Origin: Deltaproteobacteria bacterium
GTDB taxonomy: Bacteria; Desulfobacterota; RBG-13-43-22
Assembly (NCBI GenBank): GCA_016219225.1
Contig: JACRBX010000013.1
Coordinates: 1 to 48,652, forward strand
Reading direction: 5' to 3'
DNA: 48,652 bases
Both the position numbers and the translations under genes were made by a program. How positions within the stretch are numbered: the first letter of the stretch is position 1; each line of letters opens with the position of its first letter. Positions 26,917 through 35,948 of the stretch are shown here, piece after piece. The notes under the pieces were generated by a model. The model searched no databases, had not been told where the DNA came from, and worked only from the letters and a program-made list of their open reading frames with translations.

Positions 26917-28923
26917 ATGCCCTTCGTCCACCCCTCCGCTGAAACCTATTTCGGGATTCCGGGTTATGTTCTGTCCTGGGTTATTCTTATTGCAGCCCTG
27001 GCCTTATTTTCCTGTACCCTTTACCAACGGATTTTATTGCTCCGTTCCGGACAGCCGGACCCCCGCTTTTCCCAATTGGACCGAAGATTCCTGGGGTTGA
27101 TCCGTTACGGTCTGATTCAAAAAAAACAACTGCGCTATTTTGGGGCCGGTATAATTCATTATCTGATTTTTACCGGATTCATCATCCTGAGCCTCCGATC
27201 CCTGGACCTGATCATCCAGGGGCTGGGAGGCGGCTATGAGCTGTACTGGTTGAAAGGGTCTTTCGGGGGTTTTTACAACAGCTTGAAGGACGTCTTTGAA
27301 CTGCTGGTCCTGGCCGCCGGTCTCTGGGCCATCCTGAGACGGCTCCTGCTTCAGCCAGAACGCTACCGGCGCAATGGAGATCCAGGCCATCAGTCAGAGG
27401 CTTATCTGGTATTGGGCCTGATCGTTTTTCTGATGATCACGGATATCCTTTTTGAAGCCGGTCGCCTGGCTTCCACTTCCCAGGTTTCCCGGGGCTGGCT
27501 TCCGGCGGCTGCTTTGGGGGCCTGGACCCTTTCCGGATCTCTTCCGTCTACAGGGGCGGTTCTTTCCAGCACCGTCTATTGGCTGCACCTGCTGGCCTTT
27601 TTTTTCTTTTTAAACTTCCTCCCCCTGGCCAAGCATTTTCACATCATCACGGCCCTGCCCAATGTCTTTTTCCGCAAGCTTGAAAAAGGAGGGATCAAAC
27701 CGGCCCGATGGGGAATCGAAAATCCGGAAGACCTGGACAGCCTGGGGGTGGGCCGACTGACGGATTTTACCTGGAAGCACCTGCTAGACTTTTTTAGTTG
27801 CACGGAATGCGGCCGCTGTTCCGATCAATGTCCGGCCAGGGCCGTAGGCCGGCCTTTGTCTCCTAAAATGTTCACCATCAAGTTAAGGGATTACGGGTAT
27901 TCGAAGGAGGAAAACAAAATCGCGATGACCGGCGGCCTGATCACCACCGATGAAATCTGGTCCTGCACGACCTGCGGGGCCTGTGAGGAGGAATGCCCGG
28001 TCTGTATCGAGTATATTGACAAGATGATTGACCTGCGCCGTCATCTCATCGAGACCTCGCAAACTCCCAAATCATTTAATTCCGTTTTGATGCAGATCGA
28101 AAAGACCGGAAATCCCTTCGGCAAACCGGCTTCCAAAAGGGCTGACTGGACCAAAGAGGTGCCGGGACTCCTCGTCCCGATTCTGAAAGCGGGAGATGAG
28201 GCCGAGGTTCTTTACTTTGTTGACGGCTATGCTTCCTATGACCCCAGGGTCCAGATCATAGCCCAGGCTATCGTTCAGGGGCTTCACCGTTCTAACATCC
28301 AATTCGGCATCCTGGGGGCTAGAGAAAAAGATTCCGGCCATCAGGTCCGCCGTCTGGGGGAGGAAGGCCTTTTCCAAAACCTGTTGGAAGAAAATATGGA
28401 GACCCTGGGCAGCCGCCGGTTTAAACAGATTGTCACCACCGATCCCCATGCCTTCAACACCCTTAAAAAGGATTATCCCGGAGATCTTCCGGTCATGCAC
28501 TATAGCCAATTCTTTTTGCCCCTCATTCAGGACGGCCGGCTCAAACCGGCAAAGGCCCTGGCTCCCGGGGATGTCTATACCTATCATGACCCCTGTTATT
28601 TAGGCCGGCATAACGGCCTTTATGATCCGCCCCGGCAGATCCTCAAGACCTTGCCGGGCATGAACTTAGTGGAGATGCAGCGCTGCCGGGACCGGAGTTT
28701 TTGCTGCGGCGGCGGAGATGTCAATCTCTGGCATGAGATCGAAGGAGAGGAAATGCGTATGGCCGGAAAAAGGGTCCGGATGGCCCGGGATGCCGGGGCG
28801 AACGTCATCGTCACCGCCTGCCTCTTTTGCCTGCTTAATTTGGAAGATGCGGTCAAGACCGCCGGTCTGGATAAGGAAATGCGGGTAACGGATCTGATGG
28901 AATTGGTGGTTTCTACGATCTAA
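26917..28923 (+). CDS. Membrane FeS oxidoreductase, EMO-type (ETF:menaquinone oxidoreductase candidate)
   Basis: ATG at 26917 was preferred because MPFVHPSAETYFG begins the family's usual N-terminus; a longer frame begins at 26887 inside etfA. Of about 668 residues, the first 260 contain five or six membrane helices (around WVILIAALALFSC, LIFTGFIILS, LLVLAAGLWAI, LVLGLIVFLMI and WLHLLAFFFFLNF). Two [4Fe-4S] motifs follow, CTECGRCSDQCP (from residue 295) and CTTCGACEEECPVC. The C-terminal CCG domains have HDPCYLGRHN and CCGGGDVN. Membrane proteins of this layout next to etfBA are the EMO enzymes that link ETF to menaquinone in Desulfobacterota and other anaerobes. It would let acyl-CoA oxidation feed the quinone pool. 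Confidence 0.88.
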   Translation: MPFVHPSAETYFGIPGYVLSWVILIAALALFSCTLYQRILLLRSGQPDPRFSQLDRRFLGLIRYGLIQKKQLRYFGAGIIHYLIFTGFIILSLRSLDLIIQGLGGGYELYWLKGSFGGFYNSLKDVFELLVLAAGLWAILRRLLLQPERYRRNGDPGHQSEAYLVLGLIVFLMITDILFEAGRLASTSQVSRGWLPAAALGAWTLSGSLPSTGAVLSSTVYWLHLLAFFFFLNFLPLAKHFHIITALPNVFFRKLEKGGIKPARWGIENPEDLDSLGVGRLTDFTWKHLLDFFSCTECGRCSDQCPARAVGRPLSPKMFTIKLRDYGYSKEENKIAMTGGLITTDEIWSCTTCGACEEECPVCIEYIDKMIDLRRHLIETSQTPKSFNSVLMQIEKTGNPFGKPASKRADWTKEVPGLLVPILKAGDEAEVLYFVDGYASYDPRVQIIAQAIVQGLHRSNIQFGILGAREKDSGHQVRRLGEEGLFQNLLEENMETLGSRRFKQIVTTDPHAFNTLKKDYPGDLPVMHYSQFFLPLIQDGRLKPAKALAPGDVYTYHDPCYLGRHNGLYDPPRQILKTLPGMNLVEMQRCRDRSFCCGGGDVNLWHEIEGEEMRMAGKRVRMARDAGANVIVTACLFCLLNLEDAVKTAGLDKEMRVTDLMELVVSTI

Positions 28924-28958
28924 AAAATAGCCTTCAGGGATCGGGGATTGGCGAAAGA

Positions 28959-29043
28959 CATTTTCATGATTCGTGGCGCCCCATGGGTATGAAGGTTTAG
29001 TTCGAAAATAGATTTAAATATGTAGCACAGCCGCCCTCGGCTG
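28959..29043. repeat. Dispersed intergenic repeat plus exact 24-base hairpin unit
   Basis: 28959-29000 repeats the TTTCATG-TTCGTGGCGCCCC-GGTATGAAGGTTTA unit, and 29020-29043 is identical to 19137-19160 (contains CAGCCG-CCCT-CGGCTG). The order and spacing match the 19072-19160 copy, so the whole block of about 85 bases is one duplicated intergenic element. Confidence 0.7.
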
Positions 29044-29088
29044 GGAACCGCTAAAGACAGCCTTAAACCTTCTCAGGAGGTATGTTTT

Positions 29089-29868
29089 GTGGACATCATT
29101 GTCTGTGTAAAAAGGGTCCCTTTTACCCAAGAGGTGGACCTGGAGATTGGTCAGGACAAAAAGGATATCGACCGGTCCCCGCTGGTTTATGCCTTGAACG
29201 ATTGGGATGGTTATGCCATAGAAGAGGCCGTTCTGATCAAAGAGCAATTCGGCGGGACCATCACGGCCATCACCCTGGGCAGCGAAGACGATGAAGAGGT
29301 CTTAAGAAGATGCCTGGCCGTGGGGACTGACAAGGCCATGCGCATCGATCCCGGGAGCAGGGAATTGGACGGCTATGGGATTTCCAGGGTCCTTTCGGAG
29401 GTCATCAGAGGACTTTCTTTTGACCTGATTCTCACCGGTGTCCAGGCCGAAGACGACAACCAGGCCATGATCGGGATCATGACGGCCGAACAACTGGGCC
29501 TGGCCCATGCCGCCGTGGTGACCGGGATCGAGGTAAAGGATCAATCGGCCCTGATTCGCTGCGAACTGGAAGACGGGCTGGAAGAACGATCCATCCTCAG
29601 CCTCCCGGCCCTGCTGACCATCCAGAGCGGGATCAATGAACCCCGCTATGTGTCCCTCATGGGCATAAAAAAAGCGGCTAAAAAAGGGATCGAAACGGTC
29701 CTTTTGACTGATTTGAATCTGACCGAAGAGGACCTGGCCCCGAGAACGCACATCGAAGAAGTCTATCTGCCGCCGGATACCGAAGGGGCCGATATGATCA
29801 TCGGTGAGCCTTCCCGGATCGCCGAAGAGATTTTACGCCTATTGAAAGAAAAGGGGGTGAGGACCTGA
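29089..29868 (+). CDS. etfB: Electron transfer flavoprotein, beta subunit (second copy)
   Basis: GTG start seven bases after AGGAGGT. The 259-residue protein begins VDIIVCVKRVPFTQEVDLE and contains LILTGVQAEDDNQA, both EtfB features. It is clearly diverged from the first EtfB, so it is an old paralogue and not a recent duplication. Its stop overlaps the ATG of the second etfA (TGATG). A different redox partner or a different step is plausible. Confidence 0.92.
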   Translation: MDIIVCVKRVPFTQEVDLEIGQDKKDIDRSPLVYALNDWDGYAIEEAVLIKEQFGGTITAITLGSEDDEEVLRRCLAVGTDKAMRIDPGSRELDGYGISRVLSEVIRGLSFDLILTGVQAEDDNQAMIGIMTAEQLGLAHAAVVTGIEVKDQSALIRCELEDGLEERSILSLPALLTIQSGINEPRYVSLMGIKKAAKKGIETVLLTDLNLTEEDLAPRTHIEEVYLPPDTEGADMIIGEPSRIAEEILRLLKEKGVRT

Positions 29869-30830
29869 TGAATCCGATCTTTGTCCTGGTGGAGCACCGT
29901 CGCGGAAAGATCCGGGATATAACTTTTGAAATGCTCGGGAAGGCCGGGGACTTGAGCCATTGGCAGGGCTGCCCCCTGACCGTGGTTTTAATCGGCTGGG
30001 AAGTAACCCCTTTTTTGCAGGAGCTTTCCGGCTGGGCCGATACCATCCTGGTGGTGGAAAAGGAAGAATTGAAAAACTTTGATGCCGGGTTATACCAGGA
30101 GGTCCTCCATCAACTCATTCAGGAATACCGGCCTTGTATTACTCTTATGGGCCAGACCTCCTGGGGGTTGGATCTGGCCCCGGCCCTGGCTGTTAAAACC
30201 GGGTTTCCATTGGCCACAGATTGCCTGGATATCCTCACGGACGGGGATCAGGTGAAAGCCATCCGCCAGGCCTATGGCGGCAAGGTCTTCACCCGGGTCG
30301 CTTTAAAGAAGTCTGCCGGATACCTGATGACCGTACGGGCCGGGGCTTTCTCCCCAGAGAAGACCGAAGAACGGAAGGGAGAGATCATTAAACAGGAGCT
30401 TAAGGCCGATCTGCCAGAACCGCGCCGGCGCTTTGTGGAATTTGTGGAAAATGGGGCCGGTGAGATCGATATCGCCCAGGCGGAGTTCCTGATCTCCGTG
30501 GGCCGGGGCATCGGTGAGGAAGAAAACCTGACCCTGGTAAAAGACCTGGCCCAGTCCCTGGGCGGGGTCCTGTCCTGTTCCCGGCCGATTGTGGACAAGA
30601 AGTGGCTGCCCAAATTTCACCAGGTGGGCACCTCCGGCAAATCGGTCAAGCCCAAGGTCTATCTGGCCCTGGGGATCAGCGGGGCCTTTCAGCATCTGGC
30701 CGGGATCAGCGGGGCCGGCACGGTTATCGCCGTCAACAAGGATCCCAAGGCCCCTATCTTCCGGGTGGCCGATTACGGTGTGGTGGAAGATCTTTTCAAG
30801 ATCCTCCCGGCGTTGATGGAAAAGGTATGA
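29868..30830 (+). CDS. etfA: Electron transfer flavoprotein, alpha subunit (second copy)
   Basis: The gene encodes 320 residues with a canonical FAD domain: RPIVDKKW, FHQVGTSG, LALGISGAFQHLAGISG and VNKDPKAPIFRVADYG. It overlaps etfB by one base, showing coupling. It is followed by ATATCGA-type tandem repeats and then the livH gene. The two ETF pairs differ enough that they probably serve two dehydrogenases or two electron routes. Confidence 0.93.
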   Translation: MNPIFVLVEHRRGKIRDITFEMLGKAGDLSHWQGCPLTVVLIGWEVTPFLQELSGWADTILVVEKEELKNFDAGLYQEVLHQLIQEYRPCITLMGQTSWGLDLAPALAVKTGFPLATDCLDILTDGDQVKAIRQAYGGKVFTRVALKKSAGYLMTVRAGAFSPEKTEERKGEIIKQELKADLPEPRRRFVEFVENGAGEIDIAQAEFLISVGRGIGEEENLTLVKDLAQSLGGVLSCSRPIVDKKWLPKFHQVGTSGKSVKPKVYLALGISGAFQHLAGISGAGTVIAVNKDPKAPIFRVADYGVVEDLFKILPALMEKV

Positions 30831-30837
30831 AAAACCT

Positions 30838-30880
30838 AATATCGAATATCGAATAATGAATATCGAATGTCGAAGGAAGG
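30838..30880. repeat. Tandem ATATCGAAT repeats
   Basis: Four to five imperfect units of ATATCGAAT/AATGTCGAA between etfA and livH. Same class of short-period intergenic repeats as elsewhere in this window; it could form weak secondary structure. Confidence 0.55.
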
Positions 30881-30929
30881 AAAAAACTTCATGTTTCGAA
30901 TCTCAATATTTTCAGATTAAGGAGAAGCT

Positions 30930-31790
30930 ATGGAAGGATTGGTAGGGGCCGTGGTCGATGCCTTAATGCTATCGTCCATATACATCCTGGTCTCCCTGGG
31001 TTTCGCCCTGATCCTGAGCATCATCGGGATCCTGAATTTCGCCCATGGGGCCCTCTATATGATCGGGGGGTATATCTGCTATTGGCTTTCCACACAGTTG
31101 GGCTTGAATCAATGGCTATCGCTACTCATGGCGGCAATCATACTCGGGTTGATCGGTTTATTTCTGGAAAGATTTTGTTTTCGTCCCTTCGTCGGTGACG
31201 CAAACCGCACCATCATCATGGCCATAGCTTTGATTCTCATCCTTGAGACCACCATCAATGTGCTGGCCGGCGGCGTTACCCGGACCATCTCCTCTTTTGT
31301 CCCTGGAATTCTAAAAGCCGGGGCTGTTTCCGTGAGCCTGGAAAGGGTGGCCACCTTTTTCATGGCCGGAATTCTGCTGCTCATCCTGACCTTGTTCATT
31401 GGGAAAACCAGGGCCGGCCAACAGATGCTGGCTGTTTCCCAGGAACCGGAAGGGGCTATCTTACAGGGAATTCGCATCCACCGCATTTCGGCCCTGGCAG
31501 TGGTCATGAGTTGTGCTTTGGCGGCGGTAGCCGGATCTTTTATGGGTGCTATTTTCGATCTTAAACCGTTTATGGGTGGGCCCATGCTGGTCAAGGCCAT
31601 TCAAGTGGTCGTTTTGAGCGGAATAGGCAATATAGGCGGCATATTGGCCGGAGGATTGATCATCGGCACCTTGGATGCAATTCTGCCGCTTTTGGCCGAC
31701 GGAGCGGTTACCCAGGCCGTCGGTCTGGGCATCATTATCGTGCTTTTGCTTTTCAAACCCCAGGGGCTGTTCGGCCGGGAGGTAGCCTGA
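30930..31790 (+). CDS. livH: Branched-chain amino acid type ABC transporter permease (LivH family)
   Basis: This polytopic protein has 286 residues. It carries the LivH signature ILNFAHGALYMIGGY near residue 35 and a C-terminal VLLLFKPQGLFG. Ribosome site AAGGAGAAGC precedes the ATG. With LivM it forms the membrane channel of an ABC importer. These importers take up branched-chain amino acids but also many other organic acids, and here the catabolic neighbours suggest that the cargo is the pathway substrate. Confidence 0.9.
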   Translation: MEGLVGAVVDALMLSSIYILVSLGFALILSIIGILNFAHGALYMIGGYICYWLSTQLGLNQWLSLLMAAIILGLIGLFLERFCFRPFVGDANRTIIMAIALILILETTINVLAGGVTRTISSFVPGILKAGAVSVSLERVATFFMAGILLLILTLFIGKTRAGQQMLAVSQEPEGAILQGIRIHRISALAVVMSCALAAVAGSFMGAIFDLKPFMGGPMLVKAIQVVVLSGIGNIGGILAGGLIIGTLDAILPLLADGAVTQAVGLGIIIVLLLFKPQGLFGREVA

Positions 31791-31793
31791 ACC

Positions 31794-32789
31794 ATGGCGA
31801 AAAAGCAATCCATGGGAATGAAAACAACCCACAGATACGGATGGATAAAGGCCTTCCTGCTGACGGGGCTGGTGGCCATTCTGGCCATGATTCCGCTGAT
31901 GATTAAGTCTGTTTATCTTTTGCACATCTTTATCCTGGTTTTAGTCTATGTCATTGCTGCCAGCAGCCTGCGGACCATCGCCATTTCCGGCCAAATGTCT
32001 CTTGGCCATGCCGGTTTCATGGGCATCGGGGCTTACACCTCGGCTATCCTGGCCAAGCAATTGGAATGGACCCCCTGGGTCACCATGCCCTTGGGGGCAT
32101 TGGCTGCCATGGTGGTGGCCATAATGGTCGGCTACCCCTTTTCGAGATTACGGACTTTCTATTTTTCCATGGTCAGTCTTTTTTTCGGCATAGGCATTTT
32201 GGCGATTAACACCATTTTCAGCCGTTTTACCGGAGGTTACTATGGCTTGGCCGGGATCCCGCCGTTGTTTGTGGCCTCCAAGGTTCCATTCTTTTTCTTC
32301 TTCTTGGGGCTAACCGTTTTTTGTCTGCTCATACTTTACAGATTTGAAACTTGTCGGATTGGCACGAGTCTGAAGGCCGTGGCCCAATCTCATGCTGTAG
32401 CCGCCAGTGTGGGGATTAATGAATCCGGATACCGGGTACTGGCCTTGGCTGCGGGTTCCTTCGTGGTCGGGTTGGCTGGTGCCGGATATGGGCACTATAA
32501 TCTGGTTTTGTCCCACAGTACCTTTGATCTGGTAGCCAGCATTAACCTCATGGTCTATATGATCGTTGGTGGCATGAGCAGCTTTGCCGGACCGATTGTC
32601 GGCGCGGCTATTTTGGTTATTATTCCAGAGATGTTTCGTGATCTGAAGATGTACACACCTTACGTCTTCGCCGGAGTGGTCATCCTGATTATTTTTCTGG
32701 TGCCTCAAGGGCTTGTCGGCCTGTATGAAAAGACCGGATTTCTAATTAAGAAGTCGGATGACGGAGGTCAAGACGGCCGTGTTGCTTAA
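31794..32789 (+). CDS. livM: Branched-chain amino acid type ABC transporter permease (LivM family)
   Basis: The protein has 331 residues, and the motif MSLGHAGFMGIGAYTSA near residue 70 and about eight hydrophobic segments identify the LivM family. The N-terminus has a basic stretch (MAKKQSMGMKTTHRYG). It starts 3 bases after livH stops, and its end overlaps the start of livG by 32 bases, so the four liv genes are one translationally coupled unit. Confidence 0.9.
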   Translation: MAKKQSMGMKTTHRYGWIKAFLLTGLVAILAMIPLMIKSVYLLHIFILVLVYVIAASSLRTIAISGQMSLGHAGFMGIGAYTSAILAKQLEWTPWVTMPLGALAAMVVAIMVGYPFSRLRTFYFSMVSLFFGIGILAINTIFSRFTGGYYGLAGIPPLFVASKVPFFFFFLGLTVFCLLILYRFETCRIGTSLKAVAQSHAVAASVGINESGYRVLALAAGSFVVGLAGAGYGHYNLVLSHSTFDLVASINLMVYMIVGGMSSFAGPIVGAAILVIIPEMFRDLKMYTPYVFAGVVILIIFLVPQGLVGLYEKTGFLIKKSDDGGQDGRVA

Positions 32790-33540
32790 AATTAAAAAAT
32801 TATCAAAATTCTTCGGCGGCTTGACGGCTGTGGCCAACCTGGACATGGTGGTCAGGGAAGGGGAGATGGTCGGGCTCATCGGTCCTAACGGGGCCGGTAA
32901 AACGACCCTGTTTAACCTGATCACGGGTTTTTTGCGTCCCACCGCAGGAAGAGTTTTGTTCGAAGAAAAGGATATCACTGGCCTGAAACCCCACACGGTG
33001 GCCAGGCTGGGCATAGGCCGTACCTTTCAACTGAATCCGCTTTTCGCCGACTTTACGGTTTTGCAGAACATCATCGCTTCTTTCTTTCTTCACCCGAAAT
33101 CGAGTTTGTGGGCGGCCTATTTCAACACCTCCACCTACCGTCATAACGAATACCAAATTGGAGAACAGGCTCTGGAGATTCTGGAATTATTAGGATTAGA
33201 TCGGGTGAAGGACAACTTGGCCAGGAATCTGCCCCATGGATACCAGAAGATGCTGGGTATCGCCAGAGCCCTGGCCACCAGGCCGAAACTGTTGTTACTC
33301 GACGAGCCGTTAGGAGGGATGAATGAGGATGAGATCGCCTTTGCCATGGGCATTATCGAAAAGACCCGGCAGCAAGGGATCTCCATTCTGCTAGTCGAGC
33401 ATAACATGCAGATCATGGACATCGTGGATCGGGTGGTGGTGATGAACTTCGGCCAGAAAGTCTGCGAAGGCACGATCGAGGAAGTCAGAGAAAACCAGCA
33501 AGTCGTGGAGGCCTATTTTGGCATCGAAGAACCTGCTTGA
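32758..33540 (+). CDS. livG: Branched-chain amino acid type ABC transporter ATPase (LivG family)
   Basis: The ATPase (260 residues) has Walker A GPNGAGKTT (residues about 41-49), Walker B LLLLDEPLGGM and the H-loop LLVEHNMQ. The signature motif is unusual, LPHGYQ in place of LSxGQQ, yet typical helicity around it is kept. The ATG lies inside livM; a later start would remove the first beta strand, so the overlap is accepted. It energises import with LivF. Confidence 0.9.
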   Translation: MTEVKTAVLLKIKKLSKFFGGLTAVANLDMVVREGEMVGLIGPNGAGKTTLFNLITGFLRPTAGRVLFEEKDITGLKPHTVARLGIGRTFQLNPLFADFTVLQNIIASFFLHPKSSLWAAYFNTSTYRHNEYQIGEQALEILELLGLDRVKDNLARNLPHGYQKMLGIARALATRPKLLLLDEPLGGMNEDEIAFAMGIIEKTRQQGISILLVEHNMQIMDIVDRVVVMNFGQKVCEGTIEEVRENQQVVEAYFGIEEPA

Positions 33541-34234
33541 AGTAAAAGAGATAAAGATCCAATACGGCAAGGCGGTGGCCATAGAGGACGTAACACTCAC
33601 CGTTGCCGAGGAAAGCATCGTCAGTATCATCGGTGCCAACGGAGCGGGCAAGACCACCCTTTTGAGGGCCATTTCCGGTTTGACGCGCCTGCGCTCGGGG
33701 GAGATCTGGTTTGATGATAAGAGGATAGACCGGATGGATCCTGCCGATATCGTCAAGATGGGCCTGATCCACATTCCCGAAGGCCGGAAGCTTTTCCCCT
33801 ATCTCACTGTCCTCAGCAACCTTAATCTGGGCGCCAGTCTGCGCCGGGATAAGGACGGCATCAAGAAGGAAATGGACGAGATCTTTGAGTACTTCCCAAG
33901 GTTGCACGAGAGACGGAACCAAAAGGCCGGCACCTTGAGCGGTGGGGAACAGGAGATGCTGGCTATTGGCCGGGGTCTGATGGCTAGACCAAAGCTCCTG
34001 TTGATGGATGAGCCTTCCTTGGGATTGGCACCAAAAGTGGTTCTTGATCTGGCTCCGGTGATCCGGAACATTAACAGCCGTGGGGTGTCTGTTCTTTTGG
34101 TGGAACAAAGCATCCCCTTGGTCCTTCGAGTGGCCCAGTGGGGTTACGCCTTGAAAGTCGGCAAGGTGGTCATGGATGCCGAGATAACCCACTTCAAAGC
34201 CGGACTAATCAAGAAGGCCTACTTGGGGGGATGA
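33518..34234 (+). CDS. livF: Branched-chain amino acid type ABC transporter ATPase (LivF family)
   Basis: TTG start, with GGAG seven bases before it, overlapping livG by 23 bases. The 238 residues have Walker A GANGAGKTT, signature LSGGEQEM and Walker B LLLMDEPSLGLAP. It is full-length, in contrast to the livF remnant at 11002-11271. Second ATPase of the importer. Confidence 0.9.
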   Translation: MASKNLLEVKEIKIQYGKAVAIEDVTLTVAEESIVSIIGANGAGKTTLLRAISGLTRLRSGEIWFDDKRIDRMDPADIVKMGLIHIPEGRKLFPYLTVLSNLNLGASLRRDKDGIKKEMDEIFEYFPRLHERRNQKAGTLSGGEQEMLAIGRGLMARPKLLLMDEPSLGLAPKVVLDLAPVIRNINSRGVSVLLVEQSIPLVLRVAQWGYALKVGKVVMDAEITHFKAGLIKKAYLGG

Positions 34235-34239
34235 TGACC

Positions 34240-34292
34240 CATGAAGATCGGTTCAAGGTTCAAGGGTCAGGGTGCAGGGTTCAAGGTTCAAG
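34240..34292. repeat. Short-period repeat TTCAAGGTTCAAGG
   Basis: Seven-base units (TTCAAGG, with GTGCAGG variants) repeat about six times between livF and the SDR-tail remnant. It marks the left edge of the duplicated segment described at 34300. Confidence 0.6.
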
Positions 34293-34299
34293 AAAAACC

Positions 34300-34353
34300 T
34301 CTTTCATTAATGATGCGGCCATACCCATCGACAATGCCTGTACGGCCCAATAA
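34300..34353 (+). pseudogene. Remnant of an SDR dehydrogenase C-terminus
   Basis: The 17 codons before TAA read SFINDAAIPIDNACTAQ, almost the same as the end of the SDR at 37759-38520 (SFMSGAAVPIDNGCTAQ). The following spacer (34395-34423) matches 38614-38642 at 27 of 29 bases, and both spacers lead into paralogous binding-protein genes. The remnant is therefore the edge of a segmental duplication, not a gene of its own. Confidence 0.85.
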
Positions 34354-34498
34354 GGTCAGGTCAGATAAATGAAAAGTATTCTGCCCAGTAATGGCAGGGA
34401 AAGGAGGCTGGATCAAAAAGCCCTTAAAACCGAGGGAAGGGTCTGATGCGTAGATTGAAATTTGTCAATCTTAATTCGAAAAAAGAGGAGGACCAAGA

Positions 34499-35731
34499 AT
34501 GAGAGCAAAAAGGTCATTATTGTCTGTTGGCAGCGCAGGTGCAGTTCTGCTTATAGTATTGCTGCTTTTTTCTTCTATTGGGCTTAGTGCGGAAAAGACC
34601 CAACAAGAGAAAGGACACCCCAAGATATTAAACATCGGCTGCATCGGCGCCCTGACGGGGTTTGCGGCACCCGGAGAGATGCCCATGGTGCAAGGAAGTC
34701 AAGTGGCCGAGGATTGGATCAACGAAAAGGGCGGGATTACCATTAAGGGAGAAAAATACCGCGTAAAGCTGGTCACCGAGGACCATAAGAGCACTGCCGA
34801 GGGCGCGGCCTCTGCGGCCACCAAACTGGTTCATGACCAAAAAGTGAAGTTTATCATCGGCGGGGTCATGCCATTCACCAATATCGCCATACGCAGCGTG
34901 ACGGAACCGGCCAAAGTTCTTAACGCCGGGATCTACAACGTCGGTACCCCGGATGAGTACGGGCTGAAAACACCGTATACCTTCGTTACTATGAACGGCA
35001 CTATCGAAGGTATGTATACTATGCTCGATTATATAAGTCAGGCTCACCGCGAGGTTAAAAAAATTGCCGTCCTTATTCCAGAAGATGGCAGTATTCCTCA
35101 CCTTCAGCCGAGAATCGTGCAGATTGCCAAGGACCGCGGAATGATTGTGGCGGACGTGATCGGTTGGGCCCTCGATACGGTGGATTTTACCCCCATCGCG
35201 AAAAAAGCTCTTGCCCGCAACCCGGACGGGATATGTATGATAAACGGATGGCCGTCCATGACGGGCGGCATCCTTAAAGTCGCTCGTCAGTTAGGCTATA
35301 CGAAGCCTATTTGGGTAACCAGCTATCAGCCTGCTGACGATACGCTCAAGGTGTCGGGTAAGGAAGCATCAACGGGATTCTATCTTCAGGGTCTTTTAGC
35401 CAACGACCCCAAGAACCCGCCACTCGTTACCGAAATATTTCGCCGGCTCAAAGCCAAATTTGGACACGAGAACATATACTACTCAAGCGTTGGATTTGAT
35501 AACCTCTGGATGATGGTGCAGGCCATCGAAGCAGCTCAGAGCTTCGACCCCACGGTGGTAAAGAACAAATGGGAAAAGATGAGCGCCATGAAAAGCGTCT
35601 GGGGAGCCGCACACTTAGGAGGGCTGAAGACCTACGGGATCAAGCATACCATGTCCCATCCCATACCGGTAATAAGCTACGTAAACGCTGAACCGAAGAC
35701 CATGAAATGGATGGACATCATAACCCCTTAA
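34499..35731 (+). CDS. Periplasmic substrate-binding protein, LivK-type ABC importer (paralogue 1)
   Basis: The protein has 410 residues with a signal peptide: basic start MRAKRS, hydrophobic AVLLIVLLLFSS, likely cleavage after GLSA. The mature part is the type I periplasmic binding fold with IGCIGALTGFAA, DWINEKGG and KLVTEDHKSTAEGAA. It would capture the substrate for LivHMGF encoded upstream. It is about two-thirds identical by eye to the gene at 38721-39956, from a duplication that included an SDR tail. Good ribosome site GAGGAGG. Ligand not predictable. Confidence 0.9.
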   Translation: MRAKRSLLSVGSAGAVLLIVLLLFSSIGLSAEKTQQEKGHPKILNIGCIGALTGFAAPGEMPMVQGSQVAEDWINEKGGITIKGEKYRVKLVTEDHKSTAEGAASAATKLVHDQKVKFIIGGVMPFTNIAIRSVTEPAKVLNAGIYNVGTPDEYGLKTPYTFVTMNGTIEGMYTMLDYISQAHREVKKIAVLIPEDGSIPHLQPRIVQIAKDRGMIVADVIGWALDTVDFTPIAKKALARNPDGICMINGWPSMTGGILKVARQLGYTKPIWVTSYQPADDTLKVSGKEASTGFYLQGLLANDPKNPPLVTEIFRRLKAKFGHENIYYSSVGFDNLWMMVQAIEAAQSFDPTVVKNKWEKMSAMKSVWGAAHLGGLKTYGIKHTMSHPIPVISYVNAEPKTMKWMDIITP

Positions 35732-35948
35732 GGGGGTAACAAAGTTCATTTTTCATCGGGGCAGTGCGGGCCGCCTGCCCTGGATTTTTCAGGGAGAAGG
35801 AGTCTGTGCGGATTTGCTGTCGGGGTGTTATGAAACCAGGAAATCCTAGCGCGTAGCGGGTTATTAAATGCCTCGGAGAATGGATAGCGCGTAGGCGGGA
35901 CTTGATGTTAGGTAATAAGATCTAAACAGTTAACAAGGGGATTAACGT

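Noticed and set aside
34240-34292. CRISPR-like direct repeats
   Set aside because: Units are about 7 bases with no spacers and no cas genes; short-period intergenic repeat instead.
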